This document shows positions 51,149-60,286 of a DNA stretch of 64,000 nucleotides, piece by piece (position 1 is the stretch's first letter; each line of letters opens with the position of its first letter). This DNA is from Candidatus Pristimantibacillus lignocellulolyticus (GTDB lineage Bacteria > Bacillota > Bacilli > Paenibacillales > Paenibacillaceae), in contig CP097899.1 in the NCBI GenBank assembly GCA_023639215.1, forward strand, positions 2,605,001-2,669,000. Reading direction: 5' to 3'. Below the pieces are notes generated by a model. It was not told where the DNA came from. It saw only the letters and a program-made list of their open reading frames with translations, and ran no database searches. Both the position numbers and the translations under genes were made by a program.

Positions 51149-51865
51149 ATGCAATCGATCGCAGGGAAAGTAGCGTTAATTACAGGAGCAGGGCGTGGTA
51201 TTGGACGTGCAACAGCAATAGCTTTTGCAGAGGAAGGTGTACACGTAGGTCTTGTTGGACGTACACTTACAAATTTACAACAAGTAGCAGAGGAACTTAA
51301 GCAATATGATGTGAAAGTGGCAATAGCCGCAGCCGATATTGCAGATTTGGATTCTATAACATCAGCGGTTCAGTCTATTAGAGATGAACTTGGTGCTATC
51401 GATATTTTAGTAAACAATGCAGGTATTGCCAAATTCGGTGGCTTTATGGACTTAACGCCAGATGAATGGACAAATATTATAGACGTGAATGTAAAAGGTG
51501 TATACTACACAACACGTGCGGTATTACCTGAAATGATGGAGCGTAATACAGGCGATATTATTAATATCTCATCAACAGCTGGTCAAAGAGGAGCGCCACT
51601 TACTAGTGCATACACAGCTTCCAAAGCAGCAGTAATCGGACTTAGTGAGTCATTAATGCTTGAAGTTCGTAAGAAAAATATTCGTGTTACTACGTTGACG
51701 CCAAGTACAGTCGCAACGGAAATGGCTGTTGAATTGAACTTAACAGATGGTAACCCAGAAAAAGTGATGCAAGCAGAAGATTTAGCAGACTTAATAGTTG
51801 CAGGACTTAAACTTCATCCACGTGTTCTATTGAAACATGCTGGTCTTTGGTCGACGAATCCTTAA
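51149..51865 (+). CDS. Short-chain dehydrogenase/reductase, FabG-like
   Basis: 238 residues, classical SDR. Cofactor loop TGAGRGIG at 12-19, NNAG at 89-92, catalytic S142, Y155 and K159 (YTASK). The residue after the second strand is Arg (VGRTL, R38), favouring NADP(H). AAAGGAGCG before ATG 51149. Monocistronic. The SDR family covers ketoacyl reductases and many sugar or alcohol dehydrogenases; the substrate is not predictable. Confidence 0.9.
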   Translation: MQSIAGKVALITGAGRGIGRATAIAFAEEGVHVGLVGRTLTNLQQVAEELKQYDVKVAIAAADIADLDSITSAVQSIRDELGAIDILVNNAGIAKFGGFMDLTPDEWTNIIDVNVKGVYYTTRAVLPEMMERNTGDIINISSTAGQRGAPLTSAYTASKAAVIGLSESLMLEVRKKNIRVTTLTPSTVATEMAVELNLTDGNPEKVMQAEDLADLIVAGLKLHPRVLLKHAGLWSTNP

Positions 51866-51910
51866 TATTATTATTGTCTAAAACTTATCTATACAATGAT
51901 GTGAATAAAT

Positions 51911-51990
51911 AGGCTTTCCAATAGTTCGGGACTGCCCCTTGTCTTATTAACAAGGGGTAGTCCTTCATTGAACTTTTGGGAAGCCTTTTA
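51911..51990. terminator. Nested two-hairpin bidirectional terminator
   Basis: Outer stem: AGGCTTTCC-AAT-AGTTC (51911-51927) with GAACT-TTT-GGGAAGCCT (51970-51986). Inside its loop a second perfect hairpin GGACTGCCCCTTGT / ACAAGGGGTAGTCC (51929-51963, one mismatch). Lies between the convergent SDR and response regulator genes. The outer stem has the same architecture as the terminator at 63104-63146. Confidence 0.8.
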
Positions 51991-52020
51991 TGATCTATGA
52001 ATTGATTATTACTGTAAGTG

Positions 52021-53646
52021 TTACTGGGTGATATGTTGTTTCTGGAATTGTGTAGGTGTAACACCAGTCCATTTCTTAAAGGTATGACTAAAATGCCGTT
52101 CATCTTGATAGCCTACCATTCTAGCTACAGCAAAAACTTTGAGTTGATTATGCAGAAGTTGCTTGGACTTTTCAATACGAAATTGATGAAGATAATCTAG
52201 AAAGTTAGTCCCCAACTCTTGCTTGAATAACGTACTTAAGTACGTATTCGATACAAATACTTCTTTGGCTATTTGTTCTAAGGAAAGATTACCCTGATAT
52301 CGTTCATGAATGAGATCAATGGCTGACTGAACCGTCCGATGTAGCACTTGCCGTTCGGATAGAGCCTCGATTAGCTGTTGAATCATTTTCTTCAATAGAA
52401 CACTGAGCTCATCTAACGTCTCAGCATGGGGTAAATGTTCTACCCAATTGATGATCTGGTTTTTCCACTCGAAGGAACATGTCGCTTGTTTGGACATTAG
52501 TTTCTGTAACTCTAACATAAAGCTGCTAATTTTCAGTTGAACCTCATTGCGATCATGATTAGATATGACTCGAAGCTTATCTAGCCATTGCTCGGTAAGA
52601 TCGAGTGTAGTGGCATACTGTCCATTGCCAATCGAAGAAAGTAGCTCATCCTCGAGCATATTAATTTCGGCATTCACTAAAATAGAATCTTGCTCATTCA
52701 TCACCGTATTAATTACTTTGTTATAGATGAAGATAGATCCAACACCATTGAAGAAGCGTGATTCTAGCATTTTCATCGCTTGCTGAAAAGAAATGTGAAT
52801 GTCATTAATATGTTCGACCTCATCGCCAACTCCGATACTAATCGATACTTGAAGATAGTGCTGGATATTTTCTTGAAGCTTACGAAGTTGTTTGATCAAT
52901 AAGTCATTATTCATTTCGGTGTTTAAATTCGCACACCAAACCATATGCCCCTTATATGCAAAGTACTCCAACTTACTTTGATACAATTCTTCTAATGTTT
53001 CGGCTAGTATATTCATAATTGCATATTGAAGTGTATCTCTATCCTCAGGTGTATACTTAGCATCCATTAGCTGCTGATCCATTTGAATCGTACCTACGTG
53101 AAGTTGAGTAGGCTGCAGTTTTATTTCGAGTTCCTTCATTGTAATTATACGATTCTCATAGCCTACTTGCCTTTGGTCGATCCATTGTGTTAACTTTTGT
53201 TGCTTGGCTAATGTACGGTTTTTTGCCCAGGTCAACTGAAGTTGCTGCAAAGTTTGATCCTGTGATTGTTGTTCTTCCAATTGCTGTTTAGCAGTAAGGA
53301 CGGCACTTAACAGTTCTTCAGGGCGGCATGGTTTAAGTACATAGTCAACTACTCCGAGTAAAATTCCTTTTCGAGCATAGTTAAAATCATTGTAGCCAGA
53401 TAGAATGACCGGGATAAAGTTGTAACCCCTAGATCGCGCTTGTTCGATCAAGTCTAATCCGTCGAGTTGTGGCATGCGAATATCGGTTAATAATAGATCT
53501 GGTTGATGTATTGGGAAGAGTTCAAGAGCTTCAAGGCCGTTCGTAGCTGAAGCGCAAATATCAATATGATGTGCTTGCCAATCAATCATTTGGAGTATAC
53601 CTTCACGGATTATTTCTTCATCTTCAACAATCATAAGTTTAACCAC
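52021..53646 (-). CDS. Response regulator, YesN type (receiver + AraC HTH)
   Basis: 541 residues. Receiver domain with E8-D9, phosphoacceptor D55 in LLTDIRMPQ and a lysine in VLKPCRP. A long central helical region follows (about 125-430). AraC double helix-turn-helix at the end (LEQIAKEVFVSNTYLSTLFK; VARMVGYQDERHFSHTFKKW). GTG 53646 is chosen because GGAGG is 8 nt upstream. It overlaps the kinase gene by 8 nt. Divergent from an importer operon, its probable target. Confidence 0.93.
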   Translation of the reverse strand: MVKLMIVEDEEIIREGILQMIDWQAHHIDICASATNGLEALELFPIHQPDLLLTDIRMPQLDGLDLIEQARSRGYNFIPVILSGYNDFNYARKGILLGVVDYVLKPCRPEELLSAVLTAKQQLEEQQSQDQTLQQLQLTWAKNRTLAKQQKLTQWIDQRQVGYENRIITMKELEIKLQPTQLHVGTIQMDQQLMDAKYTPEDRDTLQYAIMNILAETLEELYQSKLEYFAYKGHMVWCANLNTEMNNDLLIKQLRKLQENIQHYLQVSISIGVGDEVEHINDIHISFQQAMKMLESRFFNGVGSIFIYNKVINTVMNEQDSILVNAEINMLEDELLSSIGNGQYATTLDLTEQWLDKLRVISNHDRNEVQLKISSFMLELQKLMSKQATCSFEWKNQIINWVEHLPHAETLDELSVLLKKMIQQLIEALSERQVLHRTVQSAIDLIHERYQGNLSLEQIAKEVFVSNTYLSTLFKQELGTNFLDYLHQFRIEKSKQLLHNQLKVFAVARMVGYQDERHFSHTFKKWTGVTPTQFQKQHITQ

Positions 53647-55456
53647 AATGTATTCCTCCTTCACTGATTGGAAAAGTCATGGATACAAGTGTACCCTTAC
53701 CTTCAGTACTTGTAATATGGAATAAGATCTCTGACCCATAAATAATAATTAATCGTTCTTTCACATTGGTTAATGCAAAGAAGGATGAAGAATTCTGATC
53801 ACGATGTAGATTAGAGTGTTGAAGGAGTGCTTGATTAATCTCATACAATCGTTCTTGTTGAATTCCAACGCCATTGTCCATGACTTCGATATGAAGTTGA
53901 TGGTTACTATATTGAATCGTAACTTGAATAAATCCATGTTCATGTAGCGGCTCTATACCGTGAATAACTGCATTTTCGATCAATGGTTGCAGTAATAACT
54001 TAGGCACATGAAGTGCAAGAGCATCATCAGGGACATGAATTTCAAAATGAAGACGATCTTTGAATCTTTGTTTCTGTAAAAATAAATAGCTTCGAATGAG
54101 CTCAAGCTCCTCGTCAAGTGTAATAAAATCTCGACCTTCGCTGAGACTAAGTCGGAATAGATTAGATAACGAATAGACAAGCTCTGAGATATCTTTTTGT
54201 CCTCGCTGTTGTGCTGTCCAGCATATCATATCTAGTGTATTGTATAGAAAATGAGGATGGATCTGAGCTTGTAGCGTTTTCAATTCTGCATTTCGTTGCT
54301 TCAATTGCATGGCATACACTTCATCAATTAAGTCTTTAATACGAATGACCATATTGTTATAGCCTTCACCTAAGCGCCCGATCTCATCTTGTCCAGAGAA
54401 ATCGACGCGTTGACTAAAGTCTCCATTCTGTAATCTTCGCATCGAACGAAGTAACTTCTTAAGTGGGTTCGTTATAAGTGAAGCTGCGATCCAAGTAATA
54501 ATCAAACTTACAACAAAGCAGGCTAACATAATTAATACTGTACTCGTTTGAATCTGTTTTAACTCAGTTAAAAGCTGTTGCTTCTCTTGAACAACAAGAA
54601 CATGCCAACCCGTTAACCCAGAGGAACTATGACTAACGATCCATTGCTTATTATCAATATGAGTGAGCTTTTCATTATGTAATAAAGCTTCATATCCATC
54701 AATAAAAGGTAGCTCAGTAGCATTTTTATGTTGCCACTCTTGGTTGGAAGCGCTTAATATTAATCCATTCTGATCAATGACATAGATTTGATTGTCTTTT
54801 CCAACTGTTTTCATATATTGCTCTCTTAATTTTGATTCATTAAATCCGAGTAGCACAATACCTTTAGGTACCAATGTGTTGCTATCTTTAACTACCTTGG
54901 ATAAGACAATTTTGGTTTGGCGGTCACCATCAAATACTGTTTCGTGTGCACGCATAAGCGTCCATACAGGTTTTCCATCAGCTTCAAGCGTTTGTTGATA
55001 AAGGGTAGAATTTGCAAATCGTTCAAAAGGAATAGCGCTTGCAATTCCAGCATGATTAATAGCAAATGGCTTTTGATGATTATTAGGATCTAACGTATAC
55101 AGAATGACAGATTGCATAGAATGGCGAGTAACCATCAAGGTAGATAGAGAAGAAAAGAGATCCTTTCGAACAACGGGATCATTCTCGGTAGCTAGTAATT
55201 GCTGTGTATGCATGGATAGAAATAAGTAATTAGAAAAGTCAATCGCGTCCTGCGCAATATAATCAAATTGATCTAGACTCGTTTTGGCAAGATTGTATTG
55301 AGCTTGACCTACATTATTTAGTACAAGTTTGGATGCTATAAAATAGGAGAATCCACCAGTAATAGCAATTGTGACAAGGAAAAAAGGGGCAATCCATAAG
55401 AACAGTTTCCAGCGCATTGGATAGGGACGGTTAATCTTGATTTTGGATTGTGTCAT
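53639..55456 (-). CDS. Sensor histidine kinase, YesM type
   Basis: 605 residues. TM1 about 20-45, extracellular dCache-like sensor to about 285, TM2 near 290-315, HAMP, phosphoacceptor H402 in QIHPHFLYNT, N-box LLQPLIENAVIHG and DNGVGIQQERL. ATG 55456 with AAGGGG 11 nt upstream. Promoter shared with the divergent importer (226 nt). Comparable Paenibacillus pairs beside chitobiose-binding lipoproteins sense chitin disaccharide; the same is possible here given nagBA downstream, but is inference. Confidence 0.93.
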   Translation of the reverse strand: MTQSKIKINRPYPMRWKLFLWIAPFFLVTIAITGGFSYFIASKLVLNNVGQAQYNLAKTSLDQFDYIAQDAIDFSNYLFLSMHTQQLLATENDPVVRKDLFSSLSTLMVTRHSMQSVILYTLDPNNHQKPFAINHAGIASAIPFERFANSTLYQQTLEADGKPVWTLMRAHETVFDGDRQTKIVLSKVVKDSNTLVPKGIVLLGFNESKLREQYMKTVGKDNQIYVIDQNGLILSASNQEWQHKNATELPFIDGYEALLHNEKLTHIDNKQWIVSHSSSGLTGWHVLVVQEKQQLLTELKQIQTSTVLIMLACFVVSLIITWIAASLITNPLKKLLRSMRRLQNGDFSQRVDFSGQDEIGRLGEGYNNMVIRIKDLIDEVYAMQLKQRNAELKTLQAQIHPHFLYNTLDMICWTAQQRGQKDISELVYSLSNLFRLSLSEGRDFITLDEELELIRSYLFLQKQRFKDRLHFEIHVPDDALALHVPKLLLQPLIENAVIHGIEPLHEHGFIQVTIQYSNHQLHIEVMDNGVGIQQERLYEINQALLQHSNLHRDQNSSSFFALTNVKERLIIIYGSEILFHITSTEGKGTLVSMTFPISEGGIHCG

Positions 55457-55682
55457 TGATAAAAACACCCCTTGTTATAGTGACGTATTAGATGTGTTGA
55501 CTGTCTACTAAGTATAGCAAATTTACATTCATTGAAAACCATTCTAGTTAGTGAACCTGAAAAATCATAGCATTCATCTAAAATTTCCTACATGTTTTTC
55601 GTGGCAAATTGGCTTTAACATTAAGGTCAGACACGAAGGGAATATGACAAACAATAATATTTCATGAAAGGTTGGGGGAACA

Positions 55683-57047
55683 ATGAAAAACAAAAAAACA
55701 AATTGGGCAATGTTATTGCTAGTATGTACGATGCTATTTTTAGCAGCATGTAGTAATAACGGAGGAACTAGTACGAATAACGGAGATAAGAATGCAGCTC
55801 CTACTCCTACCCCTGCGGAAAGCACAACTAAGGATCCAGAACCAGAACAAATTACGTTGAAGTTCTTTACAGCACTTGCTGATCGTGCGAACGGTTTAGG
55901 AAAAGTTGAGCAAGATATTATTGACCAATACATGGTAGAATTTCCGAATGTAAAAATTGAGGTAGAAGCATTACAAGATGAGCCTTATAAGGCAAAAGTA
56001 AAAGTATATTCATCTACAAACGATCTACCTGACATCATGCAAGTATGGGGACAACCTTCCTTTATTCAACCACTACTGGATAATAACTTACTTGCAAGCT
56101 TAGATGAGTCATCATTTAAAGATTTGGATTTTGTAGAAGGTTCTTTTGACGGTTTTGCTAAAGACGGTAAAATCTATGGGGTACCTCGTGGAGCAGACTA
56201 CTTAGTTCTTTACTATAACAAAAAGATGTTTGCTGATAACAATCTAACTGCTCCAACTACAACTGAAGAATTAAATAATGTCATTGCTACATTCCGTGGT
56301 AAAAACATTAACCCAATTGCAATTAATGGTATGGATGGTTGGACTTTGCCGATCTGGTATGACTATGTTCTTCAACGTCAAACAGGTACGTTTGACACAA
56401 TGGATCAAGGTCTTCGTGGTGAAAAATCATTTACGGATGAAGAGTTTGTAAAAGGCGCGCAAGCAATGCTAGATTTCGCAAATGCAAAAGGCTTTGCAGA
56501 TGGATACTTAACAGCTGATTATGGTGCTGCACGTAATCTATTTGGTCAAGAGCAATCTGCGATGTATCTAATGGGTAACTGGGAAGCAAGTCTAGCTACA
56601 GATGAGAACTTCTCTGAAGATTTCCGTAACAATGTAGCGGCTGTTCCTTATCCTGCAAGTGATGTAGCTCCAGCTTCCAATCTAGCTTCATGGTATGGCG
56701 GTGGATATTCTATTGCTGAAAATTCTAAACATAAAGAAGAAGCTTCGAAATTCCTTAACTACATGTTCCAACCTGACCGTTGGGCGAAAATGATATGGGA
56801 AGCGGATGCAGGAACACCTGCTCAAAAGTTTGAACAATTCTTAACTGGTAATGAAACAGCACTACAAAAAGAGCTAGTTCAAATTTTCAATACGGCTACT
56901 TCTAGTAGTGGTACTCCAATTCATGACTCTGCTACAGATGAATTTAAGCAGACGGTTATGGATGCACACCAAAGCTTATTAGTAGGTAAAATAACACCAG
57001 TACAATTTGCACAAGCGCTTGAAGATGCTGCAAGTAAAACAAGATAA
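55683..57047 (+). CDS. ABC transporter sugar-binding lipoprotein
   Basis: 454 residues, family 1 solute-binding protein. Lipobox LAAC with C23, then a linker of Asn/Gly/Thr/Pro. Mature start ITLKFFTALADRANGLGKV; PDIMQVWGQPSFIQPLLDN near 117; YGVPRGADYLVLYYNKKMF near 166; YLMGNWEASLA near 300. TTGGGGGAA site. First gene of a lipoprotein-permease-permease operon divergent from the YesM/YesN pair. Amino-sugar ligand suggested by context only. Confidence 0.9.
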   Translation: MKNKKTNWAMLLLVCTMLFLAACSNNGGTSTNNGDKNAAPTPTPAESTTKDPEPEQITLKFFTALADRANGLGKVEQDIIDQYMVEFPNVKIEVEALQDEPYKAKVKVYSSTNDLPDIMQVWGQPSFIQPLLDNNLLASLDESSFKDLDFVEGSFDGFAKDGKIYGVPRGADYLVLYYNKKMFADNNLTAPTTTEELNNVIATFRGKNINPIAINGMDGWTLPIWYDYVLQRQTGTFDTMDQGLRGEKSFTDEEFVKGAQAMLDFANAKGFADGYLTADYGAARNLFGQEQSAMYLMGNWEASLATDENFSEDFRNNVAAVPYPASDVAPASNLASWYGGGYSIAENSKHKEEASKFLNYMFQPDRWAKMIWEADAGTPAQKFEQFLTGNETALQKELVQIFNTATSSSGTPIHDSATDEFKQTVMDAHQSLLVGKITPVQFAQALEDAASKTR

Positions 57048-57073
57048 GTAAAAGAGATAGAGAAATCTAAATT

Positions 57074-57106
57074 AGAAGCAGTGAGAGCTTAGACTCTCCT
57101 GCTTCT
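57074..57106 (+). other. Intercistronic hairpin after the lipoprotein gene
   Basis: AGAAGCAG-T-GAGAG pairs with CTCTC-CTGCTTCT around CTTAGA, between the lipoprotein and the first permease gene. Confidence 0.72.
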
Positions 57107-57137
57107 CTTCAAATCAGGGAGACTGGAGGAGAGAAGT

Positions 57138-58022
57138 ATGCATCAAGTAATGAGCAATAAGAAAACAATATTTCTATTAGTAGTTCCTGGATTTTTGTTT
57201 TTCCTGTTTATGGTCTGCGTTCCTATAGTAATGAGTGTCTATTACGGTATGACCGATTGGAAGGGTATTGGCGACTATAACATGGTTGGTTTAGAGAATT
57301 ATATCAATATATTAATTCATGATAAAGTGTTCTGGAGATCTCTCTGGAATGCCATACTATTAGTAATAGCAACAGTCGTTCTGCAACATCCTATCGCTAT
57401 ATTATTTGCAATTTTGCTAACACATATGGGCAAGTGGGAAAAACTTTATCGAGTGCTTTTCTTTATCCCAGCTGTTATCTCGATCGTAGTAACATCTAAG
57501 CTATGGAGTGCAATTTATCATCCTAATTTTGGACTGTTGAATAAAGTACTTGAATCTATAGGACTTACATCTTTGAAGCAAGAATGGTTAGGTAATCCCG
57601 ATATTGCAATTTGGTCTTTGATTGTAACGATTATGTGGCAAGGGTTTGGTTATGCGTTATTACTTTACTACGCAGGATTACAAGGAATTCCTGAGGATTT
57701 ATATGAGGCGGCTAAGCTTGATGGGGCCAATTATACTCAACTTTATACGAAAATAATAATTCCATTACTTGCTCCGATGATGAGAGTTGCCATTATCCTT
57801 GCTGTAATTACTTGCTTAAAGCAGATGGAAACCGTATTCTTGATGACCAATGGTGGTCCAGGTGAAAGTACGCAGTTTCTAGGTAATTACGTATATAAAG
57901 CGGCATTTTCTTCCTCATTGTACGGATATGGTAATGCAATTTCAGTTCTCTTTGTTATCTTCTGCTTAATCTTGACGGTAATAATGAATAAGCTTCTCAA
58001 AAAAGATGTAGGCGAATTTTAA
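57138..58022 (+). CDS. Sugar ABC transporter permease, MalF type
   Basis: 294 residues, six hydrophobic segments. FFLFMVCVPIVMSVYYGMTDW near 20, EAA loop YEAAKLDGANYTQL near 192, TNGGPGEST near 235. GGAGGAGAG site before ATG 57138. 12 nt before the next permease. Confidence 0.92.
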   Translation: MHQVMSNKKTIFLLVVPGFLFFLFMVCVPIVMSVYYGMTDWKGIGDYNMVGLENYINILIHDKVFWRSLWNAILLVIATVVLQHPIAILFAILLTHMGKWEKLYRVLFFIPAVISIVVTSKLWSAIYHPNFGLLNKVLESIGLTSLKQEWLGNPDIAIWSLIVTIMWQGFGYALLLYYAGLQGIPEDLYEAAKLDGANYTQLYTKIIIPLLAPMMRVAIILAVITCLKQMETVFLMTNGGPGESTQFLGNYVYKAAFSSSLYGYGNAISVLFVIFCLILTVIMNKLLKKDVGEF

Positions 58023-58034
58023 GGGGGGAAATAG

Positions 58035-58871
58035 ATGGATACAACAATGCGACGAGGGAGTAAGATCATATTATTTGTTGTCATGTCAGCAATAGCCTTA
58101 ATACAGATTTTCCCTCTAATTTGGCTAATAAACTTCTCGTTTTTGAAAAGTGGAGACTTCTTTGGATCATCGTTTCTGAAATGGCCGGAAGCCTTTCAAT
58201 GGAAAAACTATGCTGACGCATTCTCAAATGGACGAGTACCGACGTATTTCATGAATAGTCTATTTGTTACGTTAACGACTGTTATTGTTTCAGCAGTTTT
58301 AGCATTAATGATGAGTTACGCGTTCACTAGAATGAACTGGAAGCTAAAGGGTCCTACAATGAATTTTATTATGTTAGGTATGATCATTCCCATTCATGCG
58401 ACGTTACTTCCCAACTTCATTATGTTCAATAAATTAAATATGCTTGATCATTTAGGGACCTTAATTATTCCGTACATTGCGTTCTCAATTCCAATTAGTA
58501 TGTTTATTATGACAGGATTTCTAGAAACAATTCCAAGAGTGATTGAGGAATCAGCAATTATTGATGGTGCTGGAGTATTCACCATTTTATTCCGAATTAT
58601 ATTACCGATGACTAAACCGGCAATTGCTACAGTCTCTGTTCTGAACTTCATTACATGGTGGAATGAATTTATTATGGCCAATACGTTTCTCGTATCGGAG
58701 GATTTGAAGACGTTACCGTTCTCAATTATGAAATTTACTGGTCAATATTCCTCCAACTATGGCGCGCAATTCGCAGTTATGACTTGTATCGCTATTCCAT
58801 CTATTCTATTCTATCTTTTGTTTACAGAGCAACTAACGAAGGGTATAACAGCTGGAGCGGTGAAAGGTTAA
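58035..58871 (+). CDS. Sugar ABC transporter permease, MalG type
   Basis: 278 residues. IQIFPLIWLINFSFLKSG near 23, coupling loop EESAIIDGAGVFTI near 172, TWWNEFIMANTFL near 207, C-terminus TAGAVKG. AAGGGGGG site before ATG 58035. Last gene of this importer operon. Confidence 0.92.
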   Translation: MDTTMRRGSKIILFVVMSAIALIQIFPLIWLINFSFLKSGDFFGSSFLKWPEAFQWKNYADAFSNGRVPTYFMNSLFVTLTTVIVSAVLALMMSYAFTRMNWKLKGPTMNFIMLGMIIPIHATLLPNFIMFNKLNMLDHLGTLIIPYIAFSIPISMFIMTGFLETIPRVIEESAIIDGAGVFTILFRIILPMTKPAIATVSVLNFITWWNEFIMANTFLVSEDLKTLPFSIMKFTGQYSSNYGAQFAVMTCIAIPSILFYLLFTEQLTKGITAGAVKG

Positions 58872-58962
58872 TTATTTTATAGAAGTTAACCGCATCTTCT
58901 AATGTACATCCCGTGAGTAACGCGCTCGCAAAGAATAGTCGATGAATTGCTATTATGATATG

Positions 58963-59006
58963 AAAAGAGACATTATAGAGGAAACTCTAAAATGTCTCTT
59001 TTTTTT
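58963..59006 (+). terminator. Terminator after the importer operon
   Basis: AAAGAGACATTATAGAG and CTCTAAAATGTCTCTTT close on a GAAA tetraloop with a T run of eight after it. The T tract is on the plus-strand side. Confidence 0.92.
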
Positions 59007-59245
59007 CATGTTCTATACTTTAATCTAAAAGTATCTTAGTTATAAACTAATCTGAAAATGCGAAAATTATTTTCAATAAACTGTTTAAGATTTTTGGAAC
59101 TATGTATAGTTTTAAAAAACAATAGCTAATTATCGTGTGTTCGGAAATCGCGAGGATATAACAACTTCTATATGTAACAAGGTTTATTATTGTTTAACTT
59201 TTATTTGTAACATTCTTTTTCTTTCTGTAAAGTAATTGAATTATG
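59007..59245. other. AT-rich leader upstream of the ROK-nagBA operon
   Basis: No ORF or RNA gene recognised. It contains the first GAAAATTATTTTC palindrome (59062-59074); otherwise I see only AT-rich DNA before the promoter. Confidence 0.6.
59062..59074. promoter_or_regulatory. GAAAATTATTTTC palindrome, distal operator of the nag operon
   Basis: Perfect 13-nt inverted repeat about 185 nt upstream of the promoter -35. Same sequence as at 51020 and the reverse complement of 59281. A distal position would allow looping. Confidence 0.55.
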
Positions 59246-59274
59246 TTGAAAATTTTTCTCTTACTTGGTATATT
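59246..59274 (+). promoter_or_regulatory. Sigma-A promoter of the ROK-RpiR-nagB-nagA operon
   Basis: -35 TTGAAA (59246-59251), exactly 17 nt, -10 TATATT (59269-59274). The -35 overlaps GAAAATTTTTC (59248-59258), a shorter relative of the operator palindrome. Confidence 0.65.
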
Positions 59275-59280
59275 AAATAT

Positions 59281-59293
59281 GAAAATAATTTTC
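59281..59293. promoter_or_regulatory. GAAAATAATTTTC palindrome, proximal operator of the nag operon
   Basis: Perfect 13-nt inverted repeat starting about 7 nt after the -10, that is at the expected transcription start. A repressor bound here would block initiation. The RpiR protein of the same operon is the natural candidate. Confidence 0.6.
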
Positions 59294-59316
59294 GTAGATG
59301 AAGGAGCGTGAACCCA

Positions 59317-60270
59317 TTGTTGGTATCCAAAGAGCAAGGTAACCAATTTGCAATCGGAATTGATATTGGTGGAACTAAAATTCTTACAGCTCTTGTAGAT
59401 AGATCAGGAAGCATTATTCATCAGGTAGAGTTTCCAACACTGCCTGAACAAGGCTCAGATGATGTTATTCGAAGAATTCATGAGGCAGTTCGAGTTTTAA
59501 TTGATCGTATTCCAGAGTTAGGGCGATTACTTGGTATTGGTGTAATATCAGCAGGGGTTATCGATTCGAAGAAAATGAGTATTGTTTATTCAGCTAATCT
59601 CGGATGGAAAGACGTTGAGATCGGAGCAATACTTGAAAAAAGTTTTCAAGTGCCAGTTATGTTAGGTAATGATGCTAATCTAGCTGCTTTAGCGGAATAT
59701 GTATGGGGTACACGCCAAGAAATTAAGGATTTAATATATATTACAATAAGTACTGGTATTGGTGCGGGTATTGTTAGTGGTGGACAACTAGTGAAAGGTG
59801 TATCTGATAGTGCAGGTGAATTTGGGCATATCTCGGTTGATTCGATGGGTCCCAAATGTGGCTGTGGAAACTACGGATGCCTTGAAAACTATTGTTCTGG
59901 AACAGCAATTGCCAATATTGCAAATACAAAGCTACCATTAAGATCAAGCGGAGCATGGACAAGCAAAGATGTGTTTGAGGCTGCAAAAGCTGGAAACAAT
60001 GATGCTATTGAAATTATAAAATTAGGTGGTTTTCACTTAGGAAATGCAATAATAACACTTATTCATTTATTCAATCCATCTCAAATTATTATGGGTGGTG
60101 GCGTTATGAGTGGCGAAAGTATGCTACTTCAAGAAGCTAAGAAAATTATTGAAGAAAGATGTTTGCCAGATATGAAGAAGCAATTAGTCATTAGGCGGAC
60201 TGAGCTTGGTAAAGAGATCGGTGTACTTGGAGCAGCGGGATTGTTCTTTATGGATGATACGATTAGCTAA
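59317..60270 (+). CDS. ROK-family sugar kinase, probable N-acetylglucosamine kinase
   Basis: 317 residues. ATP site IGIDIGGTKI near 14, sugar-site GNDANLAALAEYVWG near 112, STGIGAGIV near 137, GHI then the complete ROK zinc motif CGCGNYGCLE near 182-191, and GGGVMSGES near 259. The start is uncertain: AAGGAG (59301-59306) is 10 nt from TTG 59317 but only 1 nt from GTG 59308. Leads an operon with an RpiR regulator, nagB and nagA, so GlcNAc is the likely substrate; glucose or ManNAc are alternatives. Confidence 0.87.
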   Translation: MLVSKEQGNQFAIGIDIGGTKILTALVDRSGSIIHQVEFPTLPEQGSDDVIRRIHEAVRVLIDRIPELGRLLGIGVISAGVIDSKKMSIVYSANLGWKDVEIGAILEKSFQVPVMLGNDANLAALAEYVWGTRQEIKDLIYITISTGIGAGIVSGGQLVKGVSDSAGEFGHISVDSMGPKCGCGNYGCLENYCSGTAIANIANTKLPLRSSGAWTSKDVFEAAKAGNNDAIEIIKLGGFHLGNAIITLIHLFNPSQIIMGGGVMSGESMLLQEAKKIIEERCLPDMKKQLVIRRTELGKEIGVLGAAGLFFMDDTIS

Positions 60271-60286
60271 GTAAGGAGGCGTTATA

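Noticed and set aside
54728..54744. GGAAGCGCTTAATA inside the second YesM-type kinase gene
   Set aside because: Only the AAGCGCTT core is cre-like; mid-gene position and poor flanks.
54792..54998. ORFs antisense to the YesM-type kinase and many similar short frames
   Set aside because: Shadows of conserved genes in other frames, without ribosome sites or recognisable domains.
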